64,000 nucleotides of DNA from NCBI GenBank assembly GCA_046351325.1, contig JAXLYR010000005.1, positions 310,001-374,000 of the forward strand. The letters run 5' to 3'. Positions within the stretch are counted from its first letter, which is position 1, and every line of letters starts with the position of its first letter. Both the position numbers and the translations under genes were made by a program. The notes beneath the pieces were generated by a model. The model saw only the letters and a list, made by a program, of their open reading frames with translations. It was not told the origin of the DNA and searched no databases. The DNA is from Xiheicaenibacterium sp046351325 (GTDB taxonomy: Bacteria; Myxococcota_A; Polyangia; Polyangiales; Polyangiaceae). This document shows positions 27,439-37,047 of this stretch, one piece after another.

Positions 27439-30400
27439 ATGTGGCTCGTTCGCATCGCCCTCCGACGCCCGTACACGTTCATCGTCATGGCGATGCTCGT
27501 GGTGGTGACGGGCGTCGCGTCGATCCTGAGGATGCCGACCGACATCTTCCCGGCGATCGACATCCCGGTCGTCAGCGTGATCTTCAACTACGGCGGCCTG
27601 CCCCCGGCGGAGATGGAGAAGCGCGTCGTCAACAACTACGAGCGCTTCCTCACCACGACCGTCAACGACATCGAGCACACGGAGAGCCAGACGCTCAACG
27701 GCGTCGCGGTCGTGAAGGTCTTTCTCCAGCCGGGCGCGAGCCCCGAGGCCGCCATCGCGCAGATCACTGCGGTCTCGCAGACAGCGATTCGACAGATGCC
27801 CCCCGGCGCGTCGCCGCCTCTCATCATCCAATACAGCGCGACCAACGTCCCGATCCTCCAAGCGACGCTCTCGAGCGACACGCTCGGGGAGCAGCAGCTC
27901 TTCGACATGTCGAACTCGTTCATCCGGTCGGACATCACGACGGTGCGGGGCGCGCAGCTGCCGCTGCCTTATGGCGGAAAGCAGCGCCAGATCGTCGTCG
28001 ACCTCGATCCGTCGCGCCTTTACGGCTGGGGCCTCTCTCCGCGCGACGTGAGCACGAGCCTCGGTGAGGGCAACGTCATCCTCCCGAGCGGCACCGCGCG
28101 CTTCGGCGAGACCGAGTATCCCGTGCTCCTGAACGGGAGCCCGACCGCGCTCGACGAGCTCGGCGACATCCCCATCAAGTCGTTCGGCGACAAGACGATC
28201 CGCGTCCGCGACGTGGCGAACGTCCGCGACGGCTACGCGCCGCAAGCGAGCATGGTGCACGTAAACGGACAGCGCACGGTGCTGCTCAGCGTCCTCAAGA
28301 ACGGCAACGCGAGCACGCTCGACGTCGCGGCCGGCGTGAGGTCGGTCGTCCCCAAGTCGGTCGAGCGAACCGGCACCGACCTCAAGGTCTCGCTGCTCTT
28401 CGATCAGTCGATCTTCGTGCGCTCGGCCGTCGAGGGCGTCGTGAAGGAGGCCGCGATCGCAGCGCTCCTCACCGCGGGGATGATCCTCCTCTTCTTGGGG
28501 AGCTGGCGCAGCACGCTCATCGTGGTCGTCAGCATCCCGCTCTCCATCCTCGCGTCGATCACGATCCTCGGCGCGCTCGGTCAATCGCTCAACGTCATGA
28601 CGCTGGGCGGGCTCTCGCTCGCGGTCGGGATCCTGGTCGACGACGCCACCGTCGAGATCGAGAACATCCACCGGAACCTCGCCGAGAAGAAGCCACTCGT
28701 GCGCGCGATCCTCGACGGCGCCCAGCAGATCGCGACGCCCGCGTTCGTCTCGACGCTCTGCATCTGCATCGTCTTCGTGCCCGTCGGGTTCATCGCGGGC
28801 GCTGCAAAATCGCTCTTCGTACCGCTCGCGCTCGCGGTCGTGTTCGCGATGCTCATGTCGTACCTGCTCTCGCGCACGCTCGTCCCGACGATGGTCAAGC
28901 TGCTGCTCGCAAAGGAGGCGCGCGAGCACCTCGAGGGTCACGATGACAACGTTAAAGGATCGTTCCGCCGCTTCTTCGACGCGTTCAACCGAGGCTTCGA
29001 GCGGCTGCGGAGCGGCTACGGCGCGCTCCTCGCCTGGGCGCTCGCGCACCGCGGCGTCTCCGTCGCGTGCTTCGCGATCTACGTCGCGGGGTCGGTCGCG
29101 CTCGCGCCGCTCGTCGGGCGCGACTTCTTCCCCAGCGTCGACGCGGGGCTCATCAAGCTCCACGTGCGCGGCGCGCCCGGCACCCGCATCGAGGAGACCG
29201 AGCGCAGCGTCGCGGACATCGAAGAGACCATCAAAGACGTGATCCCCGAGCGCGAGATCGACACGATGCTCGACAACCTCGGGACACCTTCGAGCGGCAT
29301 CAACCTCTCGCTGAGCGAGGGCGCGCTCGTCTCGCAGGCCGACGGCCAGATCATGATCTCGCTGAAGGCCGACCACGCGCCGACCGAGGACTACGTTCGC
29401 GCGCTGCGCGCCCGCCTGAACCACGATTACCCGAGCTCCACGTTCTTCTTCCTCGCGCCCGACATCTCGACGCAGGTCTTGAACTTCGGGCTCGCGGCAC
29501 CGATCGACGTGCAGATCGTCGGCCCCGTCGGCGCCGAGGAGCAGTCGTTCGCGCTCGCGCAGCGCATCGCCGCCGAGGTTCGAAAGGTCCCCGGCGCCGT
29601 CGACGTTCACCTCGCGCAGGTCGCCTCGCGACCTCAAATCGAGGTCGACGTCGATCGCCAGCTCGCCGATCAGGTCGGCCTGTCACAGCGCAACATCGCG
29701 AGCGACTTGCTCATCTCGCTCTCGGGCACCGCGCAGACCGCTCCCTCGTATTGGGTCGACAAACGCGGCGTGCAGTACCTCGTCGCCGTCCTCACGCCCT
29801 TTCACGAGCTCGACGATCTCGACGCGATCCGCGCGACGCCGCTCTCGGTCCCCGCGAGCAGCGACACCACGCCGGCGCTGCTCTCGAACGTCGCGACGTT
29901 CCAGCGCACGAGCGGGCCGGTGAACATCACGCACCACAACGGGCTTCGCACGTTCGACGTCCTCGCGAACGTGGACGGCACCGATCTCGGGAGCGTCAAC
30001 GACGGCGTCCGCGCGGTCCTCGCTCGAATGAAGAGCGACATCCCCAAGGGGACGACCGTCACCGTGAAGGGTCAGGCCGAGAGCATGGAGTCCTCCTTCA
30101 AGGGGCTCGCGGTCGGCCTCGTGTTCGCCGTGCTCCTCGTCTACCTGCTCATGGTCGTCAACTTCCAGTCGTGGCTCGATCCGTTCATCATCCTCATGGC
30201 GCTGCCCGGCGCGATCGCAGGCATCGTCTGGATGCTGTTCGTCACGCACACGACCATCAGCGTCCCGGCGCTCATGGGCGCGATCATGTGCGTCGGCGTC
30301 GCGACCGCGAACTCGGTGCTCGTCGTCACGTTCGCGAACGAGCAGCGTCAGCGCGGCGCGCTCTCGGCGACCGACGCCGCGCTCGCGGCCGGCATGACCC

Positions 30401-30633
30401 GCCTGCGCCCCGTGATGATGACCGCGTTCGCGATGATCGCGGGCATGTTGCCCATGTCGCTCGGGTTCGGCGAAGGCGGCGAGCAGAACGCGCCGCTCGG
30501 TCGCGCCGTGATCGGCGGCCTGCTCGTCGCGACGTTCTCCACGCTGTTCTTCGTCCCTGTCGTCTACAGCCTGCTCCGCAGCAAACCACCCGCACACGAT
30601 CCCTCTGAACTCACCGAACAGGAGCTCGCATGA
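27439..30633 (+). CDS. RND efflux permease (HAE-1/AcrB-like)
   Basis: The 1064-residue inner-membrane pump (ATG at 27439; a TTG at 27427 is also possible) shows the RND pattern: first TM helix near residue 10, a large periplasmic loop, TM2-TM6, a second loop and TM8-TM12. The proton-relay pair D401-D402 in VGILVDDATVEIEN matches AcrB Asp407/408. The AcrB Lys940 position is replaced (VGVATANSVLVVTF), as in a known RND subgroup that moves varied substrates. NFQSWLDPFIILMALPGA and the paired PMSLGFGEGGEQNAPLG motif near the end are typical. The adaptor gene overlaps its stop (ATGA). No outer-membrane factor is encoded nearby, so the pump must recruit a TolC-like protein from elsewhere. Confidence 0.95.
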   Translation: MWLVRIALRRPYTFIVMAMLVVVTGVASILRMPTDIFPAIDIPVVSVIFNYGGLPPAEMEKRVVNNYERFLTTTVNDIEHTESQTLNGVAVVKVFLQPGASPEAAIAQITAVSQTAIRQMPPGASPPLIIQYSATNVPILQATLSSDTLGEQQLFDMSNSFIRSDITTVRGAQLPLPYGGKQRQIVVDLDPSRLYGWGLSPRDVSTSLGEGNVILPSGTARFGETEYPVLLNGSPTALDELGDIPIKSFGDKTIRVRDVANVRDGYAPQASMVHVNGQRTVLLSVLKNGNASTLDVAAGVRSVVPKSVERTGTDLKVSLLFDQSIFVRSAVEGVVKEAAIAALLTAGMILLFLGSWRSTLIVVVSIPLSILASITILGALGQSLNVMTLGGLSLAVGILVDDATVEIENIHRNLAEKKPLVRAILDGAQQIATPAFVSTLCICIVFVPVGFIAGAAKSLFVPLALAVVFAMLMSYLLSRTLVPTMVKLLLAKEAREHLEGHDDNVKGSFRRFFDAFNRGFERLRSGYGALLAWALAHRGVSVACFAIYVAGSVALAPLVGRDFFPSVDAGLIKLHVRGAPGTRIEETERSVADIEETIKDVIPEREIDTMLDNLGTPSSGINLSLSEGALVSQADGQIMISLKADHAPTEDYVRALRARLNHDYPSSTFFFLAPDISTQVLNFGLAAPIDVQIVGPVGAEEQSFALAQRIAAEVRKVPGAVDVHLAQVASRPQIEVDVDRQLADQVGLSQRNIASDLLISLSGTAQTAPSYWVDKRGVQYLVAVLTPFHELDDLDAIRATPLSVPASSDTTPALLSNVATFQRTSGPVNITHHNGLRTFDVLANVDGTDLGSVNDGVRAVLARMKSDIPKGTTVTVKGQAESMESSFKGLAVGLVFAVLLVYLLMVVNFQSWLDPFIILMALPGAIAGIVWMLFVTHTTISVPALMGAIMCVGVATANSVLVVTFANEQRQRGALSATDAALAAGMTRLRPVMMTAFAMIAGMLPMSLGFGEGGEQNAPLGRAVIGGLLVATFSTLFFVPVVYSLLRSKPPAHDPSELTEQELA

Positions 30634-31841
30634 GGCCGGCCGCGCGAACCTCGAGTCGAGCCGTCGCGCTCACGCTGACCTTGGGTGCGGTCGTGACGTG
30701 CGCCGCGCTCGCGTGGGGCCTCGTCCCCAAGCTGCGCCGGCGCGCCCTGCTCGAGCGCGAGGCCGCCGCTGCGGGCCAGACCGAGCGCACGGAGTATGTG
30801 CTCCCGACCGAGCGGACGAGCCTCGCGCCGGTCGTCCTACCGGGCAGTGTGCGCCCGCTCGAGGAGACGACGATTTACCCGCGTGTAACCGGATATGTCG
30901 ACAAGTGGAACGTCGACCTCGGGGACGCCGTGAAGGAGAACGACGTGCTCGCCGAGATCTCGACGCCCGATCTCGACCAGGAGATCGCGGTCGCGAACGC
31001 CGCGGTCATGCAGGCGCTCGCCGGCAAGGGTCAGACCTCGGTCTCGGCCGAGCACTCGAAACGCGACGCCGAACGCTACGCGTCGCTCAACCAAGAGGGC
31101 GTCGCGTCCGCGATCGAGCTCGACGAGAAGCAGGCCCAGGCCAAGCTCGACGCGGCGTCGGTCGGCGTCGCAGACGCGACCATCCTTTCGAAGCAGAAGG
31201 AGGTCGCGCGCCTCGAACAACTGAAGAGCTTCGCGGTCATCCGCGCCCCCTTCGCCGGCATCATCACCGCTCGCTCGATCGAGCGCGGCGCGCTCGTCAC
31301 GCCGGGGACGTCGACGGCGCTCTTCACGCTGCAAGCGACCGACCCCGTCCGCGTCCTCGTCGCGGTCCCGCAGGACCTCGCGCCCTCCGTGACGAAGAAC
31401 CTCAAGGCGACGGTCACGCTGCGCGAGTTCCCGACCGAGGCCTTCGACGGCTCGGTGGCGCGCACGAGCCACGCGCTCGACCCGCTGACGCGCACGATGA
31501 CGACCGAGGTCCGCGTCCCCAACGCGAGCGGGCGCATCCTCACGGGCATGGCCGCGAAGGTCGCGCTCACCGTCCCCGCCACGCACCGGGTGTTCGAGAT
31601 CCCAGGCACCGCGGTCATCACCGGCGCGCAGGGCCTCCGCGTCGCGGTCATCGACGGCGAGGACAAAATCAGGCTGCAGCCCATCGAGATCGAGCGCGAC
31701 CTCGGCGCGACGGTGCTCGTCTCTCGTGGCCTCGAGGGCGGCGAGCGCGTCGTCAAGAACGCGACCGCCGCGCTCCGCGAGGGCGCGACAGTTACAGCCG
31801 TGGAAGCGAAGCTCCCGAGCGCGAGCCCAAGCGGTCGTTAG
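30630..31841 (+). CDS. RND efflux periplasmic adaptor (membrane fusion protein)
   Basis: The 403-residue adaptor starts in the permease stop (ATGA overlap). It has an N-terminal signal/anchor helix (ALTLTLGAVVTCAALAWGLV), then the barrel-sandwich half-motif VLPGSVRPLEETTIYPRVTGYVDKWNVDLGDAVKENDVLAEIS, an alpha-hairpin (about 120-195), the second half-motif APFAGIITARSIERGALVTPG, and beta-barrel and membrane-proximal domains (to about 390). The order permease then adaptor reverses the common acrA-acrB order. It overlaps the convergent lipoprotein gene by four bases. Confidence 0.94.
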   Translation: MRPAARTSSRAVALTLTLGAVVTCAALAWGLVPKLRRRALLEREAAAAGQTERTEYVLPTERTSLAPVVLPGSVRPLEETTIYPRVTGYVDKWNVDLGDAVKENDVLAEISTPDLDQEIAVANAAVMQALAGKGQTSVSAEHSKRDAERYASLNQEGVASAIELDEKQAQAKLDAASVGVADATILSKQKEVARLEQLKSFAVIRAPFAGIITARSIERGALVTPGTSTALFTLQATDPVRVLVAVPQDLAPSVTKNLKATVTLREFPTEAFDGSVARTSHALDPLTRTMTTEVRVPNASGRILTGMAAKVALTVPATHRVFEIPGTAVITGAQGLRVAVIDGEDKIRLQPIEIERDLGATVLVSRGLEGGERVVKNATAALREGATVTAVEAKLPSASPSGR

Positions 31842-33205
31842 CGGCCCTTCTTGGGCTTCTTCGTGGAGGGCTGACTCACCGAGCTCGTCTTCAGGACGAA
31901 CTTCTTCTTCTTCTCGTCGAGCCTCCAGCTGAGCTCGACGGGCGCCTTCGGCGGGCCGCCCCCCTCGACGTACCCGGAGCCGCGCACCCCGAACGACGCG
32001 AGCCCCGGTTCCTTGACAATGGTGTAATCGGCCCAGCCCGCGTCGAGCGGGGCCTCCTCCAAGGCGTCCCACGAGTGGCCTGCTTCATCGACGCCCACCG
32101 CGAAGTAGCGCGCGATCGTCGAGGGCAATGGCTCGTAAGCGCTGACGTCGAGCGTCACGACATAGACGGCGTGATCTCGCTCGACCACGCCAATCGGATC
32201 CCCCGATAGCTTGACCATGTCGACGAGCGCGCCGTCGCGCGTCCACGCCAGATAGGTCTCTCCCATTTTCACGTAGCCGAGCTCGAGCGCGCCGAGCTTT
32301 TGAATAGGAGTCCAGAGGTCCGCCTGCCAGCTCACCAGTGAATTGCTGCCGTGGATCGGGTCTTGATAATCGACGACCTCGACTGTCTGGGGGCTCGCGG
32401 CGGCGTACGACAGGCTTATGTCCGTAGCCTTCTTGAAGAGGGCCTCGCGAATGGACGAGAGCGGTTGAAACTGGACCGCAGCCGTCTTGGTCACTTGCTG
32501 GCGCATAGTCGCCGTAATGGCCGGTCGACTGGCCGCTGCGCTGGCGTACAAGGAGAAGGACTGCGCCGGTGATTCGGACAGTCGCGGCAGCGCAGAGAGC
32601 GGCAGCTCGACCTCGAACGAACACGTCTCGCCGTCCTTGAAGCTTACTTTTGCGTCAGCGATCGGGGCGAGCTCGCCACCTCCGTCGACGGCGCGCCGAA
32701 TACCCTTCTCGTCGAGCCGATAGAGCGCCGCGAAGCGCGCCTCGTGCTCGAGCTTCATCTCGTCGTAGCGCGCGAGCGTCGCTTTGCAGGCGGCCGCGGC
32801 CTCGGGCTCGACGCGCTCGCAGGTGTAGGGGATGAACGTGCCGTCGCGTTGCCACTCGCCGAGCGGGAGGAGCGGGTTCGCGGGCGCGGAGAGCTCGACC
32901 CAGATGCCGGCCTGCGCATATCGCTTTGGGACGCGCGCGACGAGGACAGCCTTGTCACTGTCGACGCGCACGCCGACCGAGGACGTGGGCATCGCGGGCC
33001 ACTCGGAGAGATCGCCGTCGACCACGCCCGGCTTGCTCGGCGCGGGCAGCCACTGGAGCGCAAACGCCGGCGCGACCGCATCTGTCTTGGTCGTCGCCGA
33101 CGCGCTCGCGACCTCACCCGTCGAGGTCGTCGGCTGCCCCTGTTGCGTGCAGCCTGTTGCACTGGACATTAGAGCGACGAAGAGGAGCGCGCGCCGAGCT
33201 TTCAT
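31838..33205 (-). CDS. Lipoprotein with CBM9-like N-terminal domain
   Basis: The 455-residue protein has a lipoprotein signal (LLFVALMSSATGC) and a Thr/Ser/Ala linker. From about residue 55 it shows the CBM9/DOMON-like opening VVDGDLSEWP, followed by beta strands (VRVDSDKAVLVARVPKRY, CSFEVELPLSALPRLSE). The remaining half is beta-rich (VYVVTLDVSAYEPLPST, GSGYVEGGGP) and ends in a Lys-rich tail. CBM9-like domains bind sugars or heme; no binding residues can be named here. It is probably on the cell surface or inner leaflet of the outer membrane. It is convergent with the adaptor gene; function unknown. Confidence 0.8.
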   Translation of the reverse strand: MKARRALLFVALMSSATGCTQQGQPTTSTGEVASASATTKTDAVAPAFALQWLPAPSKPGVVDGDLSEWPAMPTSSVGVRVDSDKAVLVARVPKRYAQAGIWVELSAPANPLLPLGEWQRDGTFIPYTCERVEPEAAAACKATLARYDEMKLEHEARFAALYRLDEKGIRRAVDGGGELAPIADAKVSFKDGETCSFEVELPLSALPRLSESPAQSFSLYASAAASRPAITATMRQQVTKTAAVQFQPLSSIREALFKKATDISLSYAAASPQTVEVVDYQDPIHGSNSLVSWQADLWTPIQKLGALELGYVKMGETYLAWTRDGALVDMVKLSGDPIGVVERDHAVYVVTLDVSAYEPLPSTIARYFAVGVDEAGHSWDALEEAPLDAGWADYTIVKEPGLASFGVRGSGYVEGGGPPKAPVELSWRLDEKKKKFVLKTSSVSQPSTKKPKKGR

Positions 33206-33246
33206 CTGGCGTGGGCTCTAGCACACCAACAGGTCAATTGGCGGGA

Positions 33247-34113
33247 CTAGAGCGCCTTGAACACGCCCTCGAGCCACCGCGCCACGGCGCGTATGGTGGG
33301 CAAGCGCGCTTTGGCGCGATGGATTACCAAATAGACGGCGCGCGTCGGGATCGGACCGAGCTCTTTGGCGCCTACGGCGCTCGGCCGCACCTCGACCAAA
33401 GTATCGAAGCGCGCGGCGAACCGACGGGGCAGCACCGCCACCCCCAGCCCAGCGTGCGCCGCCATCCCCAGCGCCTCGAGATCCTCGACCAGCAACCGCG
33501 CTGGCCGACCGGCGAAGGCGCGGGCGGCGTGCGCTTGTTCGGGGATCCGAGAGAGCGACCCAGTCAGGCCGAGCCAGGGCGTCGCTTTGCCGAGCTCGAG
33601 CGCGCGCCCCGCGAAGAACCCGAACGACTCTTTGCCGAGCCTGCGCGAGACGAGCTCGCCGCGCGCGGGGCGCAGCATGCGGAGCGCCATATCGGCCTCG
33701 TTCGCGGCGAGGCTGTGGACTTGATTGTCAGCGAGCACCCGGAGCCGCAGCCGCGGGTAGACCCGATAAAGGTCCCCGAGGCGCGGCGCGAGCACCCACC
33801 GCAGGACCTCACCCACCGTCGTGAGGGTGATCTCGCCCTCGACCTCGGGCTCGCTCGTGAGCGCCGTCCGCGCAGCGGTCGCCGCGCTCACCATCGGCCC
33901 GATCGCCTCGAGCAGGGAGCGCCCGCGCTCGGTGAGCTCCACCGTCTTGCCCCGCGTGAGGAGCGGCGCGCCGGACTCCTCTTCGAGCAGCGCGATGTGG
34001 CGACTCACCGTGGATTGACTCAGGTCGAGCGCCCCCGCGGCCGCGGTGAATGTCCCCTTCCTCGCGACGGCCTCGAAGGTCCGAAAGAGGTCCCACTGAG
34101 GTGCGCCATCCAT
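33247..34113 (-). CDS. LysR-family regulator paired with MBL-fold hydrolase
   Basis: I prefer the ATG at 34113 (MDGAPQWDLFRTFEAVARKGTFTAAAGAL), 288 residues, because the longer frame from 34185 would overlap the divergent gene's start and adds a non-helical tail. The winged helix (residues ~7-65, DLSQSTVSRHIALLEEESGAPLL) and substrate-binding domain are typical LysR. The domain shows LAANEADMALRMLRP, a phrase frequent in LysR regulators of the PecT/CrgA type. The shared 70-bp gap with the hydrolase suggests it controls that gene. Confidence 0.9.
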   Translation of the reverse strand: MDGAPQWDLFRTFEAVARKGTFTAAAGALDLSQSTVSRHIALLEEESGAPLLTRGKTVELTERGRSLLEAIGPMVSAATAARTALTSEPEVEGEITLTTVGEVLRWVLAPRLGDLYRVYPRLRLRVLADNQVHSLAANEADMALRMLRPARGELVSRRLGKESFGFFAGRALELGKATPWLGLTGSLSRIPEQAHAARAFAGRPARLLVEDLEALGMAAHAGLGVAVLPRRFAARFDTLVEVRPSAVGAKELGPIPTRAVYLVIHRAKARLPTIRAVARWLEGVFKAL

Positions 34114-34183
34114 CCGCCAGAGGATAGCAGCCATCCAAATCTGCCGGTGGTGCGTCGGGCCACGCGGGGGCAAGACGACAGAC

Positions 34184-35032
34184 ATGGAGCTCCTTCAACT
34201 GCGCAGCGCGACCCTGGTTCTTCAGCTGGGCGAGCACAGGCTGCTCGTCGACCCGATGTTGGCCGAGACTGGCGCCCTCCCGGGTTTCAAGGTTGTAGGC
34301 GGCGGACGACGCCGCAATCCCATTGTCCCGCTCCCGGCGGTGACGCCGGCGGCCCTCGATGGACTGACTGGCGCGCTCGTCACGCACGAGCACCCCGATC
34401 ACCTCGACGTCGCCGGGCTGCGCTGGCTCCGCGAGCGCGGGCTACCGGTTTGGACGAACCACGTCGACGCGCCCAGCCTGGCCAAGAAGGGCCTGGATGC
34501 GCGCGTGCTGACCGATGGAGCGCTCGGCCTGCGCGTCGAGACGGTCGCGTCGCGACACGGGCGCGGCTTGCTCGGTTGGCTGATGGGCCCGGTCTCCGGC
34601 TTCTACCTGTCGCACCCTGGCGAGCCGAGCCTGTATTTGATTGGGGACTCCGTCCTCACCGAGCCCGTGCTCGACGCGGTGAGGCGGCTCGATCCCGACG
34701 TCATCGTCGCGCCGGCTGGCGCCGCGAACATGGGGTTTGGGGGCGACATCCTGTTCTCGGTCGACGAGCTCGTGACACTCGGTCGCGCGAGCCGGGGTCA
34801 GCTGGTCTTCAACCACCTCGAGGCGCTCGACCATTGTCCGACGACGCGCGCGGGACTCCACGCTCGGCTCGCCGAGGAGGGTCTGCTCGAGCGCTCGCAC
34901 ATCCCGGCGGACGGTGAGACGCTGACGTTCGACGAACGAAGGAGCCGCGGCGGCGCCGAACTCCGCAGCGGGGTCTCGCGACGACCCACCCTGCAGAAAT
35001 GGGTTACAGGGTTGTTTGCGCCGAGCCCCTGA
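34184..35032 (+). CDS. MBL-fold metal-dependent hydrolase (UlaG-like)
   Basis: The 282-residue soluble protein has the metallo-beta-lactamase metal motif T-H-E-H-P-D-H-L-D at about 66-74, a following RHG (about 125) and IGDS (about 152, the second metal-site loop), and the family-typical APAGAANMG. The order and the short N-terminus (LRSATLVLQLGEHRLLVDPML) match UlaG/YtkL-like L-ascorbate-6-phosphate-lactonase-related hydrolases, a family with many unassigned members. The C-terminal ~25 residues are basic and probably disordered. It is divergent from a LysR gene; the substrate is unknown. Confidence 0.88.
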   Translation: MELLQLRSATLVLQLGEHRLLVDPMLAETGALPGFKVVGGGRRRNPIVPLPAVTPAALDGLTGALVTHEHPDHLDVAGLRWLRERGLPVWTNHVDAPSLAKKGLDARVLTDGALGLRVETVASRHGRGLLGWLMGPVSGFYLSHPGEPSLYLIGDSVLTEPVLDAVRRLDPDVIVAPAGAANMGFGGDILFSVDELVTLGRASRGQLVFNHLEALDHCPTTRAGLHARLAEEGLLERSHIPADGETLTFDERRSRGGAELRSGVSRRPTLQKWVTGLFAPSP

Positions 35033-35051
35033 GAGCGAGCCCAGTGCGCGC

Positions 35052-35879
35052 TCAGCAGAGGAAGCGCGGGGCCGAGATGGCGTCCCCGTAATAGAGGGAT
35101 ACCCCGATTCGCTCGACCTCCGCGGTGTCGTCGGCGGTCTCGAGGCCGCCCACGATCGCGCGGCAGCTACCCTGACAAATTTGTCCGCATTGGGCGACGA
35201 AGGCGCGCATGTTCTCGACCGCGTCGAAGTGTCGCGGTGGGCGCACGATATGAACGAAGTCGGGCTCGACCGCGAAGATCAGGTCGAGCGCGCGGTCATC
35301 GGGCTCGCCCACGCGCACGGCGACCTGAACGCCGACGTCTCTCAAGCGAGCCACGTGCTCGGTCGTCGCGGCATAAGCCTCGACCGTGGGGGGAACGAGG
35401 ACCTCGGCGATCACGCGGCTCGGTGACAGGCGCGCGCGAGAGAGGACCTCGGCGAGAGGGAGGCCGATGCCCTCGAGCTCACCCATGTTGCAGTAGTAAG
35501 GCAGGAACAACCGCACGGCCGGATGGAGACCGGCTGCGCCCGCGAACTCGACGCAGGCGCGCACGCGGAATTGGGCGCCGCCCTCGATGAGCTGGCGCGG
35601 GTTGGTCGATCGGATGATCGTGCCCTCACCGTGGGAGCGCTCACCGTCTGTCGCGTAGAGCACCGCGAGCTCGGCGAACGGCAGGCCCGAGCTCGATACG
35701 ATGCTGTGGAATCGACAGCCGAGTCCCGCGTCCGCCACGAGCGCCGCGATGCGTGTCGCGGTCGTCGTGCGACGCATCGTTTGGGTCGTGCTGCCCCGCG
35801 CGCCGACGCCCATGCGAAAGCCGTCGGACTCGCCGAGGTCGGGCTTCGGAACGGGGCTCGGGTGCTTCGAATCCGGCAT
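35052..35879 (-). CDS. Degenerate EAL-domain protein, probably a c-di-GMP-pathway pseudoenzyme
   Basis: From the ATG at 35879 the product has 275 residues, a ~35-residue basic/flexible N-terminus, then an EAL-like barrel. FHSIVSSSGLPFAELAVLYA corresponds to FQPIV...yEALlR, RVIAEVLVPP to the lEiTE strand, GVQVAVRVGEPDD to the DDFGtG strand, and IVGGLETADDTAEVERIGVSLYYGDAI to the final AEGVET...QGY segment. The signature EAL is altered (ELAVLY), the catalytic Asp pair of DDFG and the KID lysine are missing, and the Asn of NxS is not seen. It is therefore unlikely to cleave c-di-GMP and may bind the nucleotide or a partner. Cys residues near 170 and 245-250 could be structural. Confidence 0.7.
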   Translation of the reverse strand: MPDSKHPSPVPKPDLGESDGFRMGVGARGSTTQTMRRTTTATRIAALVADAGLGCRFHSIVSSSGLPFAELAVLYATDGERSHGEGTIIRSTNPRQLIEGGAQFRVRACVEFAGAAGLHPAVRLFLPYYCNMGELEGIGLPLAEVLSRARLSPSRVIAEVLVPPTVEAYAATTEHVARLRDVGVQVAVRVGEPDDRALDLIFAVEPDFVHIVRPPRHFDAVENMRAFVAQCGQICQGSCRAIVGGLETADDTAEVERIGVSLYYGDAISAPRFLC

Positions 35880-35913
35880 GTGCAACGTGAGCGTCGGAGC
35901 TGGGAACCTGCCG

Positions 35914-35927
35914 TTCACTTTAGTGAA
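35914..35927. promoter_or_regulatory. Palindrome TTCACT-TT-AGTGAA ahead of the EAL-like gene
   Basis: This perfect 6-bp-arm palindrome lies 35 bp upstream of the chosen start at 35879 and is AT-richer than its surroundings, as expected of an operator or core promoter. It is one reason for rejecting the longer start at 35981, which would put it inside coding sequence. Confidence 0.4.
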
Positions 35928-36069
35928 TTCGGGACCGCCCGCAACGGCCCCCAAGCGGCGGGCGTCACGTTCCCGCAACACTGGCTAGTAGTCAAAGACA
36001 CCTTGTAAGCTCACTCGGTCGGTGATTGGGGGTCGAAGCAAAGCTGGGATTCGACGAAAGACGACGCGA

Positions 36070-37047
36070 ATGTTGAACGTGCCACGAAGCACGCCCCGCC
36101 CACCGCGGGCTCTAACTCCCATCAGCAGCGCTGCGTTCCTCTTGTGCGTCGTGCTCTCGAGCGCGAACGCGAACGCGGCTCCGACGAACGACCCCGCGAC
36201 GCTCCCGACGGACGTGCGTGACAAGGTCCGCGCGCTCGCGGACGAGGGGATGCGGCTCTACGAGGACAAGGACTACACGTCCGCGCTCAGCAAGTTCGAG
36301 CAGGCCGAGGAGTTCGTGTTGATCCCCACCATCACGTTGCAACGCGGTCGTTGCCTCGAGCGGCTCGGCCGTTGGGTGGAGGCGCGCGATGCTTATCAGC
36401 TCGCGGCGGAGATGGACCTCCCAGCGTCGGCGAAATGGCAGCACCAGTCCGCACAGCGCGAGGCTGCGTCGGAGCAGTCGGCCCTCGAGCCGAAGATCCC
36501 GCGGGTCTCGCTCGTCGTGAAGAACGGCGACGGGGATCTCTTGGTCGACGGGCGCCCCAGGGGGAAGGTCACGACCGAGCCCGTGCTCATCGATCCGGGC
36601 AAACACGTCGTCGAGGTTCGCGCTGCCGATCTCCGCGTCGCGCGCAGCACTGTCGATCTCACGAGCGGGCAGTCGATCACGTTGGAGCTCACGCTCGAGA
36701 GCCAGAGCGGCGCTGGACCGGGGCCTTTCCAATTGCTCGGGTGGATCGGTGTGGGGCTCGGCGGCGCGAGTCTGATCGTCACGATCGGCACCGGCGTCGC
36801 TGCGATCCAAGCGCGCGACGATCTCGAGGGCCGCTGCCCCGGTGGACGATGTCCCCCCGACGCCAGCGCAGACGTTGATCGATACGATGGGTTGCGATGG
36901 TCGTCCGGCGTGTTCTTGTTCGCGGGGCTCGCGTTCGCGGGCGGCGGCGTCGCTGCGCTCTTCCTCGACCCGACGCACAAGCCGAGCGGCGCTGCGCGCC
37001 CCATCCTCGGACCAGGGTTCGCGGGCCTCGAGGTGACGCTGCCATGA
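36070..37047 (+). CDS. TPR/PEGA-domain exported membrane protein
   Basis: The start at 36070 gives 325 residues with a signal peptide (ISSAAFLLCVVLSSANANA). A TPR-like pair follows at about 70-130 (MRLYEDKDYTSALSKFEQAEEFVLIPTITLQRGRCLERLGRWVEARDAYQ), then a PEGA domain at about 155-205 (DGDLLVDGRPRGKV...IDPGKHVVEV), two membrane helices (LGWIGVGLGGASLIVTIGTGVAAI and GVFLFAGLAFAGGGVAALFL), and a loop with a Cys pair (GRCPGGRCPP). This TPR-PEGA-two-helix layout recurs throughout myxobacterial genomes; its role is unknown, probably cell-envelope scaffolding. The next gene starts within its stop. Confidence 0.85.
   Translation: MLNVPRSTPRPPRALTPISSAAFLLCVVLSSANANAAPTNDPATLPTDVRDKVRALADEGMRLYEDKDYTSALSKFEQAEEFVLIPTITLQRGRCLERLGRWVEARDAYQLAAEMDLPASAKWQHQSAQREAASEQSALEPKIPRVSLVVKNGDGDLLVDGRPRGKVTTEPVLIDPGKHVVEVRAADLRVARSTVDLTSGQSITLELTLESQSGAGPGPFQLLGWIGVGLGGASLIVTIGTGVAAIQARDDLEGRCPGGRCPPDASADVDRYDGLRWSSGVFLFAGLAFAGGGVAALFLDPTHKPSGAARPILGPGFAGLEVTLP

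Noticed and set aside
27397..29637. 746-codon minus-strand frame under the RND permease
   Set aside because: Composition is Arg/Asp/Glu/His low-complexity typical of a shadow frame, and the plus strand encodes an unmistakable RND pump.
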